Source: Paguma larvata (taxonomy: Eukaryota > Chordata > Mammalia > Carnivora > Viverridae). From it: 64,000 bases of DNA. Below, piece by piece: positions 55,641 to 64,000 of this stretch. The first letter of the stretch is position 1. Each line of letters opens with the position of its first letter. The translations under genes and the position numbers were made by a program. The notes beneath the pieces were generated by a model. That model saw nothing but the letters and a program-made list of their open reading frames with translations. It did not search any database and was not told where the DNA came from. The DNA is taken from the NCBI GenBank assembly GCA_030068075.1, contig CM057834.1, forward strand, positions 90,103,119-90,167,118. Direction: 5' to 3'.

Positions 55641-55686
55641 TACCCACTTGTACTTTCCAGTTAAGGCTTCTTTAGAGACACTTCTT

Positions 55687-55912
55687 TTTTTTTTTTTTTT
55701 TAATTTTTTTATGTTTTTATTTATTTTTGAGAGCAGGAGAGACAAAGCATGAGTGGGGGAGGGTCAGAGAGAGAGAGGGAGACACAGAATCGAAGCAGGC
55801 TCAGGCTCTGAGCCATCAGCACAGAGCCTGACGCGGGGCTCGAACTCACAGACTGTGAGATCATGACCTGAGCCGAAGTCGACACTTAACTGACTGAGCC
55901 ACCAGGTGCCCC
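55687..55912 (-). mobile_element. Felid SINE, young
   Basis: Perfect TSD TAGAGACACTTCTT (55673-55686 and 55913-55926). Confidence 0.95.
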
Positions 55913-55926
55913 TAGAGACACTTCTT

Positions 55927-56915
55927 ATAATCAGAGATTGCATTACAGATTTCCATCTCAATAGCTCAGTGTTTTAAAATCGTGGGCTATGAATCATAAG
56001 TTAGTTGTGACATCAATTTAGCAGGCTGTGACCAGCATTAAAGACATTAATATAGAGAATATCAGAGCACTTCACATGTAACGAGGGTAATTACTGTTTC
56101 ATGAAACAATATGTATATATTGGATCGTAATGTAAAATCTACGTCTTACTCTAAGTTGTGGTGAAGTGGAAAGCCTCTGCTGTATGGTTTCGTTATTCAT
56201 AATACTCTGTGGCAAACATTCCTTGCTGTTAGAGCAAGAATTAAAGCTCGCATCAACCTCAAGTTCTTCCTGTGTGGCATAGTCCAAGGGCCAGGTGGAT
56301 ACTTATTCCTTTAAGTAAATTAACATACAGATGCCCTACTTCCCTAAGTATTCATTCCTAGCATTACGTAGGTTCTTTCCTACTTCTGCATTTACAATAG
56401 TTCTTTCCTCACTTTCCGAAACGAAGGTATATCCCTCACGAGTGTCTAAAACCCTCCAGCAGTTTAACATGTTTTGGGAGAAGCTTCCTTTAATGAGCAA
56501 TTGAGGCACCCTAAACCCCTCTTATGCTTCCTTTTTCTGCGTGACATATATTCCAAGTGAGAGTGAATATGGGTGTTAGAAATAAGGTAATTGCATATTT
56601 GTTGTGATTTTCTGAAGCCAGATACACTGTGTCAATGTGAATGTAAGGGCGATAGTAAATCTCCTTCACCGTAATGTCTCGTCCATCCTCTGCAGCGAAG
56701 AAGTGCATCGCTACTGAAGCAGAGTCCGGTGAAAGCCAAGCCAAGCCAGCACGCCGAATATTGAACCCTCAGTGTTTTCCCACATATTTAAACATAAGCA
56801 ATTCTTTTCAGCTCATCTTAATACTTATCTTTAGGATGTGTCATTACCTGGAAAGGAAAGCAAACTTTGAAGCTGAAGTACTAGAGGTCAGAGACATTGA
56901 TTATTTTATTGCTTA
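55927..56915. other. No gene seen
   Basis: Unique sequence with short frames on both strands; none recognisable. Confidence 0.5.
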
Positions 56916-56932
56916 TTTTAAATATAAAATGG

Positions 56933-57154
56933 GGGCACCTGAGTGGCTCAGTTGGTTAAACGTCCGACTTCAGCTCAGGTCATGATCTCATGGTTCGTGG
57001 GTTCAAGCCCCAAGTCGGGCTCTGTACAGCTCAGACCTGGAGCCTGCTTCAGATCCTGTCTCCCTCTCTCTAGCCGCTCCCCCTCCCCCATTCATGCTCA
57101 CTCTCCCTCTCTCTCTCTCTCTCAAAAATGAATAAACGTTAAAATTTAAAAAAA
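56933..57154 (+). mobile_element. Felid SINE
   Basis: TSD TTAAATATAAAATGG (ends at 56932; repeated at 57155-57169). Confidence 0.94.
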
Positions 57155-57287
57155 TTAAATATAAAATGGATTATTTTAAGGGACCTTCATATTTTTCACA
57201 TTACACTGGAATAGTCTGCAAAAAGCCATACATAATTTTATTTTAGATTTGGTATGTGTTACTCAATAAAGGTTAAAACATATGGAG

Positions 57288-57390
57288 GGGGTGCCTGGCT
57301 GGTTTAGTTGGTAGAGCATGCAACTCTTGATCTCAGGGTTATGAGTTGAAGCCCATGTTGGGGCTAGAACTTACTTAAAACAAACAAACA
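57288..57390 (+). mobile_element. Short older tRNA-Lys SINE
   Basis: GGTGCCTGGCTGGTTTAGTT head to AGAACTTACTTAAAAC tail; another SINE was added in its AAACAAACA tail. Confidence 0.88.
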
Positions 57391-57606
57391 GGGGCACCTG
57401 GGGCGCTTAGTCGGTTAAGCATCAGACTTCGGCTCAGGTCATGATCTCACAGTTTGTGGGTTTGAGCCCCGCATAGGGCTCTGTGCTGACAGCTCAGAAT
57501 CTGGAGGTTTCTTCAGATTTTGTGTCTCCCTCTCTCTCTGCGCCTCCCCTGCTCACACTCTGTCTTTCTTTCCCTAAAAATAAATAAACACTAAAAAAAA
57601 TTTATT
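57391..57606 (+). mobile_element. Felid SINE
   Basis: Flanks AAACAAACA (57380) and ACAAACAAACA (57618). Confidence 0.92.
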
Positions 57607-57629
57607 GAAAAACAACAACAAACAAACAT

Positions 57630-58025
57630 ACTATCCAATCACTGATACAATGTACCCAAATATTCACCACTCCCCCCCTTTCCAGGTGTCAGGTTGGAGT
57701 GCGTTCCATGGCCATCTCGGGATAGGGTAAATCCATGTGTCTGTTTCTGGCCAGTGAGTCGTGAACAGAAGTGAAGCATTACCTTCACCCACATGAAACT
57801 CTCCAGAGCTCTTTTCCCTCTGTCGGAGGGTCATTGCTCTGTCGGTCTAAGCCCCTGGGTGGTTGTAAGGAGTGATCCTGCTCTGTCAGCCACAGTGTGC
57901 ACAAAGCTTAGGTGAGAAAACGAGTTTTGGTGTTCTAAGTCACGTGTTTGTTGTTTTTAGTCATACAGTTTCGTGACTTGTCACTGCAGCATGACCTACC
58001 TCTCCTATCTGTTACACTTATTTTA
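57630..58025. other. No gene seen
   Basis: Unique sequence. Confidence 0.5.
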
Positions 58026-58029
58026 TAAA

Positions 58030-58430
58030 ATTCTATCATGGAAGTGATGTGGGGCCGGGAGCAAATGGTCAAGAAAGAAATCTCGATACATTTTCAGTAT
58101 AAAGAATGTTTTATTATAGCATGGGGACAGGACCCTTGGGCAGAAGCAGCTCCCCTTTTGCTGTATGAAGCTGGTAGTTATATGTTTAGTGTTCCCAGAG
58201 TAGGGGATGTGCAGGGAGTATTAGATCCTAAGTATCTTCTTCAAATTTCTACATGTAAGACTACTTTCGAAAGATTTCTCTGGTGCTTTTCATTCAGCTC
58301 GATATTAACTATCGGTGAGATGTACAGGCAGTTATAAGACCCCTTAAGAATGTAGCAACCAGTATGTATTTGAATCTTATCAGATCTATGCAGGCTGTAT
58401 AGGTCAGCCTTCTGGGCTAAAGGTGAACAT
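58030..58430 (-). mobile_element. Possible LTR (antisense)
   Basis: Reverse strand carries CTATAATAAAACATTCTTTA then GAGATTTCTTTCTTGACC and a C-rich end, the arrangement of a poly(A) signal followed by U5. Weak evidence. Confidence 0.4.
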
Positions 58431-58652
58431 TTTTCCGCTTCTGTCTCTCAGTAGACATATATAAATACTTCGATCTTGACCTTTTGTCACCATTTAACAT
58501 GTTTAATATTGTTTGCCTCCTATTAACAAAAAACAAAATTATGTGATAGTTGCTGGACTAATTTTTAACAGCATATACTTTTATTCTTCATTAAGTATAT
58601 AGGAAAACAGTTTATTGTGATTTCAAAGGAACTGATTATGAAAGAGGACTTC

Positions 58653-58877
58653 GGGGCATCTGGGTGGCTCAGTCAGTTAAGCATCCGACTCCTGATTTTG
58701 GCTCAGGTCATGATGTCACGGTTTGTGAGTTTGAGCCCCGAGTTGGGCTCCGTGCTGACAGCTTGAGGCTGCTTCAGATCTGTGTCTTCCTCTTTCTCTG
58801 CCCCTCCCCAACTCTCACTCTATCTTTCTCGCTCTCTCTCTCTTTCAAAAATAAATATTAAAAAACATAAAAGGAAA
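58653..58877 (+). mobile_element. Felid SINE
   Basis: Perfect TSD GAAAGAGGACTTC (58640-58652 and 58878-58890). Confidence 0.95.
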
Positions 58878-58930
58878 GAAAGAGGACTTCATCTACCTAC
58901 TTCAAGTACCTACAGTCTTGTACGTTTTAA

Positions 58931-59032
58931 AACAAGTATTTAAGTAATCTCCACATCCAGCGTGGGGCTCAAATACACAGCCCTGAGATCAAAAGTTGTG
59001 TACTCCTCTGATCAAGTCAGCCAGGTACCCCA
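58931..59032 (-). mobile_element. Short older tRNA-Lys SINE
   Basis: AAGTAATCTCCACATCCAGC to AAGTCAGCCAGGTACCCC. Confidence 0.87.
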
Positions 59033-59065
59033 GGCTACTTTCTAAGTGATTAAGTTCTTCTTTCC

Positions 59066-59147
59066 AGCATGTGACTGATGATCTCAGGGTCTTGAATTCA
59101 AGCCCCACTTTGGGTGTAGAACTTACTTAATTTAAAAACAAAAAACA
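59066..59147 (+). mobile_element. Short older SINE, 5'-truncated
   Basis: GATGATCTCAGGGTCTTGAA to AGAACTTACTTAATTT tail. Confidence 0.8.
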
Positions 59148-59382
59148 GGGGCGCCTGGGTGACTCAGTCAGTTAAGCTTCAGACTCTTAGTTTTGGCTCA
59201 GGTCATGACCTCACGGTTGGTGAGTTTGAGCCCCAAGTTGGGCTCAACGCTGACAGCATGGAGCCTGCCTGGGATTCTCCCTCTCCCTCTCTCTCTGCCC
59301 CTCCTCTGCTCTCTCTGTCTCTCAGAATAAACAAATTTAAAAAAGAAATTAAAAACAAAGAACGAAAAACAAAAAAAAAAAG
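59148..59382 (+). mobile_element. Felid SINE
   Basis: GGGGCGCCTGGGTGACTCAG head; long A-rich tail. Confidence 0.92.
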
Positions 59383-59762
59383 ACCCTGCAGGCAAAGCAT
59401 CTCATATGGGAACCAAAACCACCCCCTCAGGCAGTAAGAACCGCCCTAAGCCAGCAAAACCATGTGCGATTGACCAAGACGGTGATGGACCTGACCCGTA
59501 CTGCCCACCTGCCTATACCCAGAGACCTTTGTCCCACATTTTCCTTATATAAAGCTGGATGTATTTTTGTTACTTTGGAGACAGTCTTTGAAATGCTAGT
59601 CTGCCGTCTGCCTGATGTCGGCCTCACTGAAATAAATCCCTTTCTTGTTTTACCACCACTCATCTCTCTGCCTTAGGATTCTGTCAGCGGCAAGGGGCCA
59701 GGCTTGACCTGTTTGGGACCCCTGGAGCCAGGTGCTTGTCCACCCCTATGCCCTGGTTACAA
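59383..59762 (+). mobile_element. Solitary LTR, retrovirus-type
   Basis: TATATAAA at about 59546, AATAAA at 59631-59636 (85 bases later) and a T/C-rich U5-like part match the U3-R-U5 layout of gammaretrovirus-like LTRs. No gag, pol or env sequence adjoins it. Confidence 0.6.
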
Positions 59763-60016
59763 TATGAGCTGTTACAGAATTTTATATGTGATTCTTACTT
59801 AGTTATTTCTGAAAGGTGAAAATCAAAGTTCAAGACACACCTAGATACACTTATTAAAGGAATATTATGCCTTTTATCATACCCTAATTCATAAATAATA
59901 TTTATTATGTTTTACTCTTATGAGTTAAAGAATCAGAAAAACCCCATAGCTTTATTCTTGGTTTTATGACATTATAAAATGTCATTATTTTATTAGTTCC
60001 TACAAAATTTTAAGCT

Positions 60017-60225
60017 TTAAAAAAATTTTTTTTTAATGTTTATTTTTGAGAGAGAGAAGGAGAGCAAGGGAGGGGCAGAGAGAGAGGGAGACACAGAATC
60101 CAAAGCAGGCTCTAGGCTCTGAGCTGTCAGCACAGAGCCCGACTCGGGGCTTAAACTCAATAGCCATGAGATCATTACCTGAGCAGAAGTCGGACACTTA
60201 ACGGACTGAGCCACCCAGGCGCCCC
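60017..60225 (-). mobile_element. Felid SINE
   Basis: Near consensus, ends GCCACCCAGGCGCCCC. Confidence 0.94.
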
Positions 60226-60229
60226 TCTC

Positions 60230-60635
60230 AGTTTTTAGAAAATACACATCAAAGTATATATATTAACACACTTACTTGAATTGAATATTGTCAGACTTTT
60301 TCTTAAAGTAAATTTTACTTAGATGACTGGTTTGACAATGAGGATTGACTTTTATATTATTTAGATTTATGTGGCCATCAGCACATTTTCTATAAATTGA
60401 ATAAGTTATATTTGTAGCTCCAAGGTTTGGCAAAAATACAGAAAGTACATGGTGAAATAAAAGTGTTTCATCACAAATGTTTTATAGTAAATTAATGTTT
60501 CCATTTTGCTAATCCTTTAAAAGTCATTTCAGGTAAAGCTAGGTGCTTCTAAAAGAAAACAAAATACATAAAGATTTGTAAGTCTTAGTATTGCTTTTTT
60601 GGTATATTTTCCAGCCATTCTGAAAGTGAATGGTT
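60230..60635. other. No gene seen
   Basis: AT-rich unique sequence. Confidence 0.5.
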
Positions 60636-60637
60636 AC

Positions 60638-60682
60638 ATAATAATAATATCATAATAATAATAAAGAATGGAATAATAATGA
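60638..60682. repeat. (TAA)n microsatellite, interrupted
   Basis: ATAATAATAT and CATAATAATAATAAAG units. Confidence 0.85.
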
Positions 60683-60691
60683 CAAATTTTT

Positions 60692-61102
60692 AACTTCTTT
60701 TTTTTTTTTTAGGAGAGAGAGAGTGTGAGCATGAGTTGGGAAGGGGCAGAGAGAGAGGGAGACAGAGAATCCTAAGCAGGCTCCATGCTCAGCATAGAGC
60801 CCAACTTGGGGCTCAATCTCATGAGCTGGAGATCATGACCTGAGCTGAAATTAAGAATCGGATGCTTGGGGCACTTGGGTGGCTCAGTCGATTGAGCATC
60901 CAACTTGGGCTCAGGTCATGATCTCATGGTTTGTGGATTCAAGCCCTGTGTCGGACTCTGTGAGCCTGCTTCAGATTCTGTCTCTCCCTCTTTCTCTGCC
61001 ACTCCCCCACTTGCAGTCTGCCTCTCTCTCTCTCTCTCTCAAAAATAAATAAACATTAAAAAAAAAAGAGATGCTTAGTTGACTGAGCCACCCAGGTGCC
61101 CC
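60692..61102 (-). mobile_element. Felid SINE (outer), split by an opposite SINE
   Basis: Parts at 60692-60867 and 61079-61102; TSD AATAATGACAAATTTTT / AATAATGACAATTTTTT. Confidence 0.9.
60868..61071 (+). mobile_element. Felid SINE (inner, opposite strand)
   Basis: TSD GATGCTT (60861-60867 and 61072-61078) within the head of the outer copy. Confidence 0.92.
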
Positions 61103-61109
61103 AATAATG

Positions 61110-61380
61110 ACAATTTTTTCAAAATCAAATTTTAGATTATTTTTTGGAATAAAACTACATCTTCACTGTTTGCAGGGTTATTTTTGAGTTGCAAAAATTC
61201 TGTTTTCCCTGTTTGTTTTTTCTCCTATATTCCCCCATCCAATCTTGGCTACTGCAATCATATGGACAGAAGGCATGAAGGCACAAGGACACTTCCTTCT
61301 TGTGTCTCGTGTCTGTAGTGGAAAGCTGAGCAGCTGACAGTAACTGCTCCAGGTCAATGTTCTCTTTTAAATGTCAAATT
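61110..61380. other. No gene seen
   Basis: Unique sequence. Confidence 0.5.
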
Positions 61381-61385
61381 GAAGG

Positions 61386-61606
61386 TGCGTGTGGGTGGCT
61401 TAGTCGGTTAAGCGTCCAACTCTTGATTTTGGCTCAGGTCATGATCTCACTGTTCATGGGATCGAGCCCTGCATCTCGTGCTGTGCTGACAGCACGGAGC
61501 CTGCTTGGGATTCTCTGTCTCTCTCTCTCTGTCTCTGCTATTCCCTCTCACATTAGGTCTCTCTCTTACCCCCAAAATAAATAAACACTAAAAGAAATAA
61601 AAGTTA
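61386..61606 (+). mobile_element. Felid SINE
   Basis: GGTGCGTGTGGGTGGCTTAG head; flanks share AATTGAA. Confidence 0.9.
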
Positions 61607-61709
61607 TGTTGAAAAGAATTGAATATTTTCAGAAAAATTGAAGATGAAACTAGTTCAGGTATCAGCTGATACAGCATTGCAAGTAATTTTTATGATAGAT
61701 TTCTATGTA

Positions 61710-61823
61710 ATTTTTTTTAAAGATTTTATTTTTAAATAATCTCCGCACCCAACATGGGGGCTTGAACTTACAACCCTGAGATCAAGATTTGCATGCTCCG
61801 AACATGGAGCCAACCAGAGACCC
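61710..61823 (-). mobile_element. Short older tRNA-Lys SINE
   Basis: TAAATAATCTCCGCACCCAA to GAGCCAACCAGAGACCCC. Confidence 0.87.
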
Positions 61824-61854
61824 CACTATTTTTTGCTTAAAAATTACATAGATG

Positions 61855-61976
61855 GGGGGCCTGCGTAGCTCAGTTAGTTGAGTGTCTGACTCTTGATTTT
61901 GGCTCAGGTAATGGTCTCAGGGTAATAAGATTGAGCCCCACGTCTGGCTCTGTTCTGGACATGGAGCCTGCTTGGG

Positions 61977-62020
<44 letters not shown>

Positions 62021-62079
62021 CCCTTCTGTCCCTTTCCCCTGCTTGGTGTGTTCTCTCACTCTCTAAAATTAAAAAAACA
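61855..62079 (+). mobile_element. Felid SINE with TC microsatellite
   Basis: Flanks AAATTACATAG / CAATTACATGG; TC run about 61980-62018. Confidence 0.9.
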
Positions 62080-62159
62080 ATTACATGGTAATTACATGAT
62101 AAAAAATTAGATCTTATTCTGTGTGTATCTTTTGCAGCTTGCTTTAGCACTTGGAATTG

Positions 62160-62560
62160 AGTTTTTAAGATTTATCCTTGTTAATATATATACACATCTA
62201 ATTCATTCATTTAAATTTATATAAAGTATTCCACTGTATGAAGAAATTACAGTTATCTAACCATTTTACACTAAGGGACAGTTGTTTCAAGGTTTTTATT
62301 TTTTGTTATCAGAAACAATGCTCCAGTGAACACCTCTGTACAGGTCACCTTCTGCACGTGTACAAGAATCTCTTTAAATGAGGCACCCGGAAACATTATT
62401 GCTGGTTGAAGGGTATGGCTTTCCGCTTTATCAGGCATCGCTAAACCAATGTAGAAAAATGCTTATACCAATTATATTCCACTAGTAATGTAGAAATGGT
62501 CCTATTTCCCCACATCTACTCTTTCATATAATCAGATTTTTTGTTCATCTGGGGAGAAAC
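62160..62560 (-). mobile_element. Old L1-like relic
   Basis: ATTCCACTGTATGAAGAAAT, AGAAACAATGCTCCAGTGAA and TTGAAGGGTATGGC are diverged antisense LINE phrases. Confidence 0.55.
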
Positions 62561-62662
62561 GACACGTACCGCAGATGTATTACATCACTAGTAAGGTCGT
62601 GCCTTACTTATCTCTATAACTCCTCTCCCCTTTTCACCCTAAGCTGTTCCTTCTTCCACATT

Positions 62663-62941
62663 TTTTTATTTTTTTATTTTTTATTTTTTAAAAATAATTT
62701 ATTGTCAAATTGGTTTCCATACAACACCCAGTGCTCAACCCAACGAGTGCCCTCTTCTGTGCCCATCACCCATTCTCCCCCCTCCCACACCCATCTCTCC
62801 CCTCAGTTCGTTCTTATTCTTTGAGAGTCTCTCATGTCATGTCTTCTTTCCTCTCTGTGGCTTTTTTCCCCCCCTTTCCCCCTTCCTCTCTTCCCCTTCC
62901 CCCTGGTTCTCTGCTAGGTCTTCCAAAGCCTACCTATGCGA
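62663..62941 (-). mobile_element. Young 5'-truncated L1, 3' UTR only
   Basis: Poly(T) then AATTTATTGTCAAATTGG and a C-rich 3' UTR; TSD TTCTTCCACATT at 62651-62662 and 62942-62953. Same 3' UTR as the element at 28.3 kb, but with no ORF2 sequence left. Confidence 0.92.
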
Positions 62942-62959
62942 TTCTTCCACATTCTTTAT

Positions 62960-63480
62960 CTGAGTAAATGACACCGTTATTATTCCAGATGTTCAGTCCA
63001 GGTATCTGGGTGGCATCACCCCTCTTTTCATCCCTTTTCCCCCACACCCACTCTCTAAGTCCTCTTTGCCTTTATTTCCTGGCCGTAATGTTATAATAAC
63101 CTCCTAACTAGCCTCCCTGCCTCCAGTGTACCCCTTTCCAGTTGATTCTCATCACCGAGGTAAGAACATCTTCCCGAAGCACAAATCTGATGGTGTCGCC
63201 GTCTGCCGCCTCCCCGGCACCCCGCTGCAGCTTCCAGCTGACCACACTGTGGTGAGGCTTACAAGTGTCCTCTCAGCTGGCCTCTGTGCCTGCAGCCTCA
63301 CAGCTCTCCGCTCCTGGCCTTTCCATCCCTACTCAGTCTCCCCAAGCTGCTTCCGATTTCAGGGTGTCTCTTTGCTCTGAAAACTCTTTCTTCTCGAATT
63401 AATCCCACCTTGTCTTCAGCAGAGATATTATTTCCTTTGGGGAGGCCTTTCCTGATGCTCTCGGGCTGTGTTTGGTGACC
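62960..63480 (+). mobile_element. L2 relic
   Basis: ATTTCCTGGCCGTAATGTTA, AACCTCCTAACTAGCCTCCC and AGATATTATTTCCTTTGGGG follow L2 order; begins before the L1 insertion. Confidence 0.7.
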
Positions 63481-63520
63481 CGTGTGTGCGTGTGTGTGCA
63501 CGCGTGTGCACGTGTGTGTA
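63481..63520. repeat. (GT/GC) alternating repeat
   Basis: GTGTGTGCACGCGTGTGCAC-type sequence, potential Z-DNA. Confidence 0.85.
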
Positions 63521-63540
63521 CTTAAGAACAGTGTAGCTTA

Positions 63541-63769
63541 GGGGCGCCTGGGTGGCTCAGTCGGTTGAGCGTCCGACTTCGGCTCAGGTCATGGTCTCGT
63601 GGTCCGTGAGTTCGAGCCCCGCATCGGGCTCTGTGCTGAGAGCTCAGAGCCTGGAGCCTGCTTCACATTCTGTGTCTCCCTCTCTCTCTGCCCTTCCCCC
63701 ACTCATGCTCTGTCTCTCTCTGTCTCAAAAATAAATAAACATTAAAAAAAAATTAAAAAAAAAAAAAAA
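63541..63769 (+). mobile_element. Felid SINE, very young
   Basis: Closest to consensus in the window, with a perfect 17-base TSD AAGAACAGTGTAGCTTA (63524-63540 and 63770-63786). Confidence 0.97.
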
Positions 63770-63786
63770 AAGAACAGTGTAGCTTA

Positions 63787-64000
63787 AAGGGAATGACTGT
63801 GGCCTCTGGAGCCAGAGGACCTGGGTTAGAATCTGGCTCTGCCATTTCTGTAACTCTGCCATTCTGGGCAAGGTCATATCTTCGTGACTCTGTTTTGTAA
63901 CCTGAAAATGGCAATAACAATAGCACTTCCCTCACAGAGATTGCTGCGAGAGTCAAAACAGTTAATATGCATAACAAGTTTAGAACGGGGACTGTCACAG
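63787..64000 (+). mobile_element. MIR relic
   Basis: GACCTGGGTTAGAATCTGGC, CTCTGCCATTTCTGTAACTC, AACCTGAAAATGGCAATAAC. Confidence 0.85.

Noticed and set aside
63541..63620. tRNA-like heads with internal promoter boxes repeated throughout the window could be called tRNA genes.
   Set aside because: They are SINE heads with diverged acceptor stems followed by SINE bodies; none is a free-standing tRNA.
3506..63734. Many open frames share a peptide like VAQSVKRPTSAQVMISQSVS with SLEPASDSVSPSLSA (for example at 6242-6661, 11677-11973, 60017-60247), suggesting a gene family.
   Set aside because: Every one lies exactly on a SINE copy and is the translation of its head and body; reverse copies give the same peptide. 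Not genes.

Overview
This is an ordinary vertebrate nuclear locus, AT-rich and very dense in retroposons. The organism is almost certainly a cat (Felidae). More than 80 copies or fragments of a tRNA-Lys-derived carnivore SINE are readable. The young ones match the felid form (head GGGGCGCCTGGGTGGCTCAG, body GGGCTCTGTGCTGACAGCTC, a TC-rich stretch, then CTCAAAAATAAATAAACATT and an A tail) and not the dog form. No bacterial, plasmid or phage features are present, and I found no CRISPR array or gene cluster.

One protein gene can be supported: MRPS33 (mitochondrial ribosomal protein S33, mS33) on the minus strand. A CpG-rich promoter and a probable untranslated first exon lie near 52.5-52.9 kb. 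The first coding exon is 46605-46846 (ATG at 46819) and the last is the one ending with the stop at 42789. Joining the two exons at clean GT/AG sites gives exactly 106 codons plus TAG, the length I recall for the mammalian protein. The first AATAAA after the stop on the minus strand is at 42150-42155. The gene therefore spans about 10.6 kb and looks intact.

Layout: 0-12 kb is intergenic DNA with SINEs, an AT-rich satellite-like tract and L2/L1 relics. 12-18 kb holds SINEs in old L1 sequence, several LTR-like segments and a 300-bp polypyrimidine tract. 18-22 kb contains a run of five minus-strand SINEs inside an old L1 relic. 22-42 kb is intergenic, with L2, MIR and MER5 relics, microsatellites and a young 5'-truncated L1 at 28.3-28.8 kb. 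42-53 kb is MRPS33 with its introns. 53-64 kb is intergenic, with an MLT1-type LTR, other LTR-like segments, nested SINEs and a second young truncated L1 at 62.66-62.94 kb.

Most open frames in the window are translations of SINEs or low-complexity DNA and were left out. SINE boundaries are good to about 10 bp, better where a target-site duplication (TSD) is given. Repeat family names come from remembered consensus sequences, not from a database search. No previously undescribed system was found. The observations worth a second look are structural: nested insertions, an apparent SINE 3' transduction, a tail-less SINE with intact flanking repeats, a foldback SINE pair inside a transcribed intron, and a repeated ETS-motif promoter.
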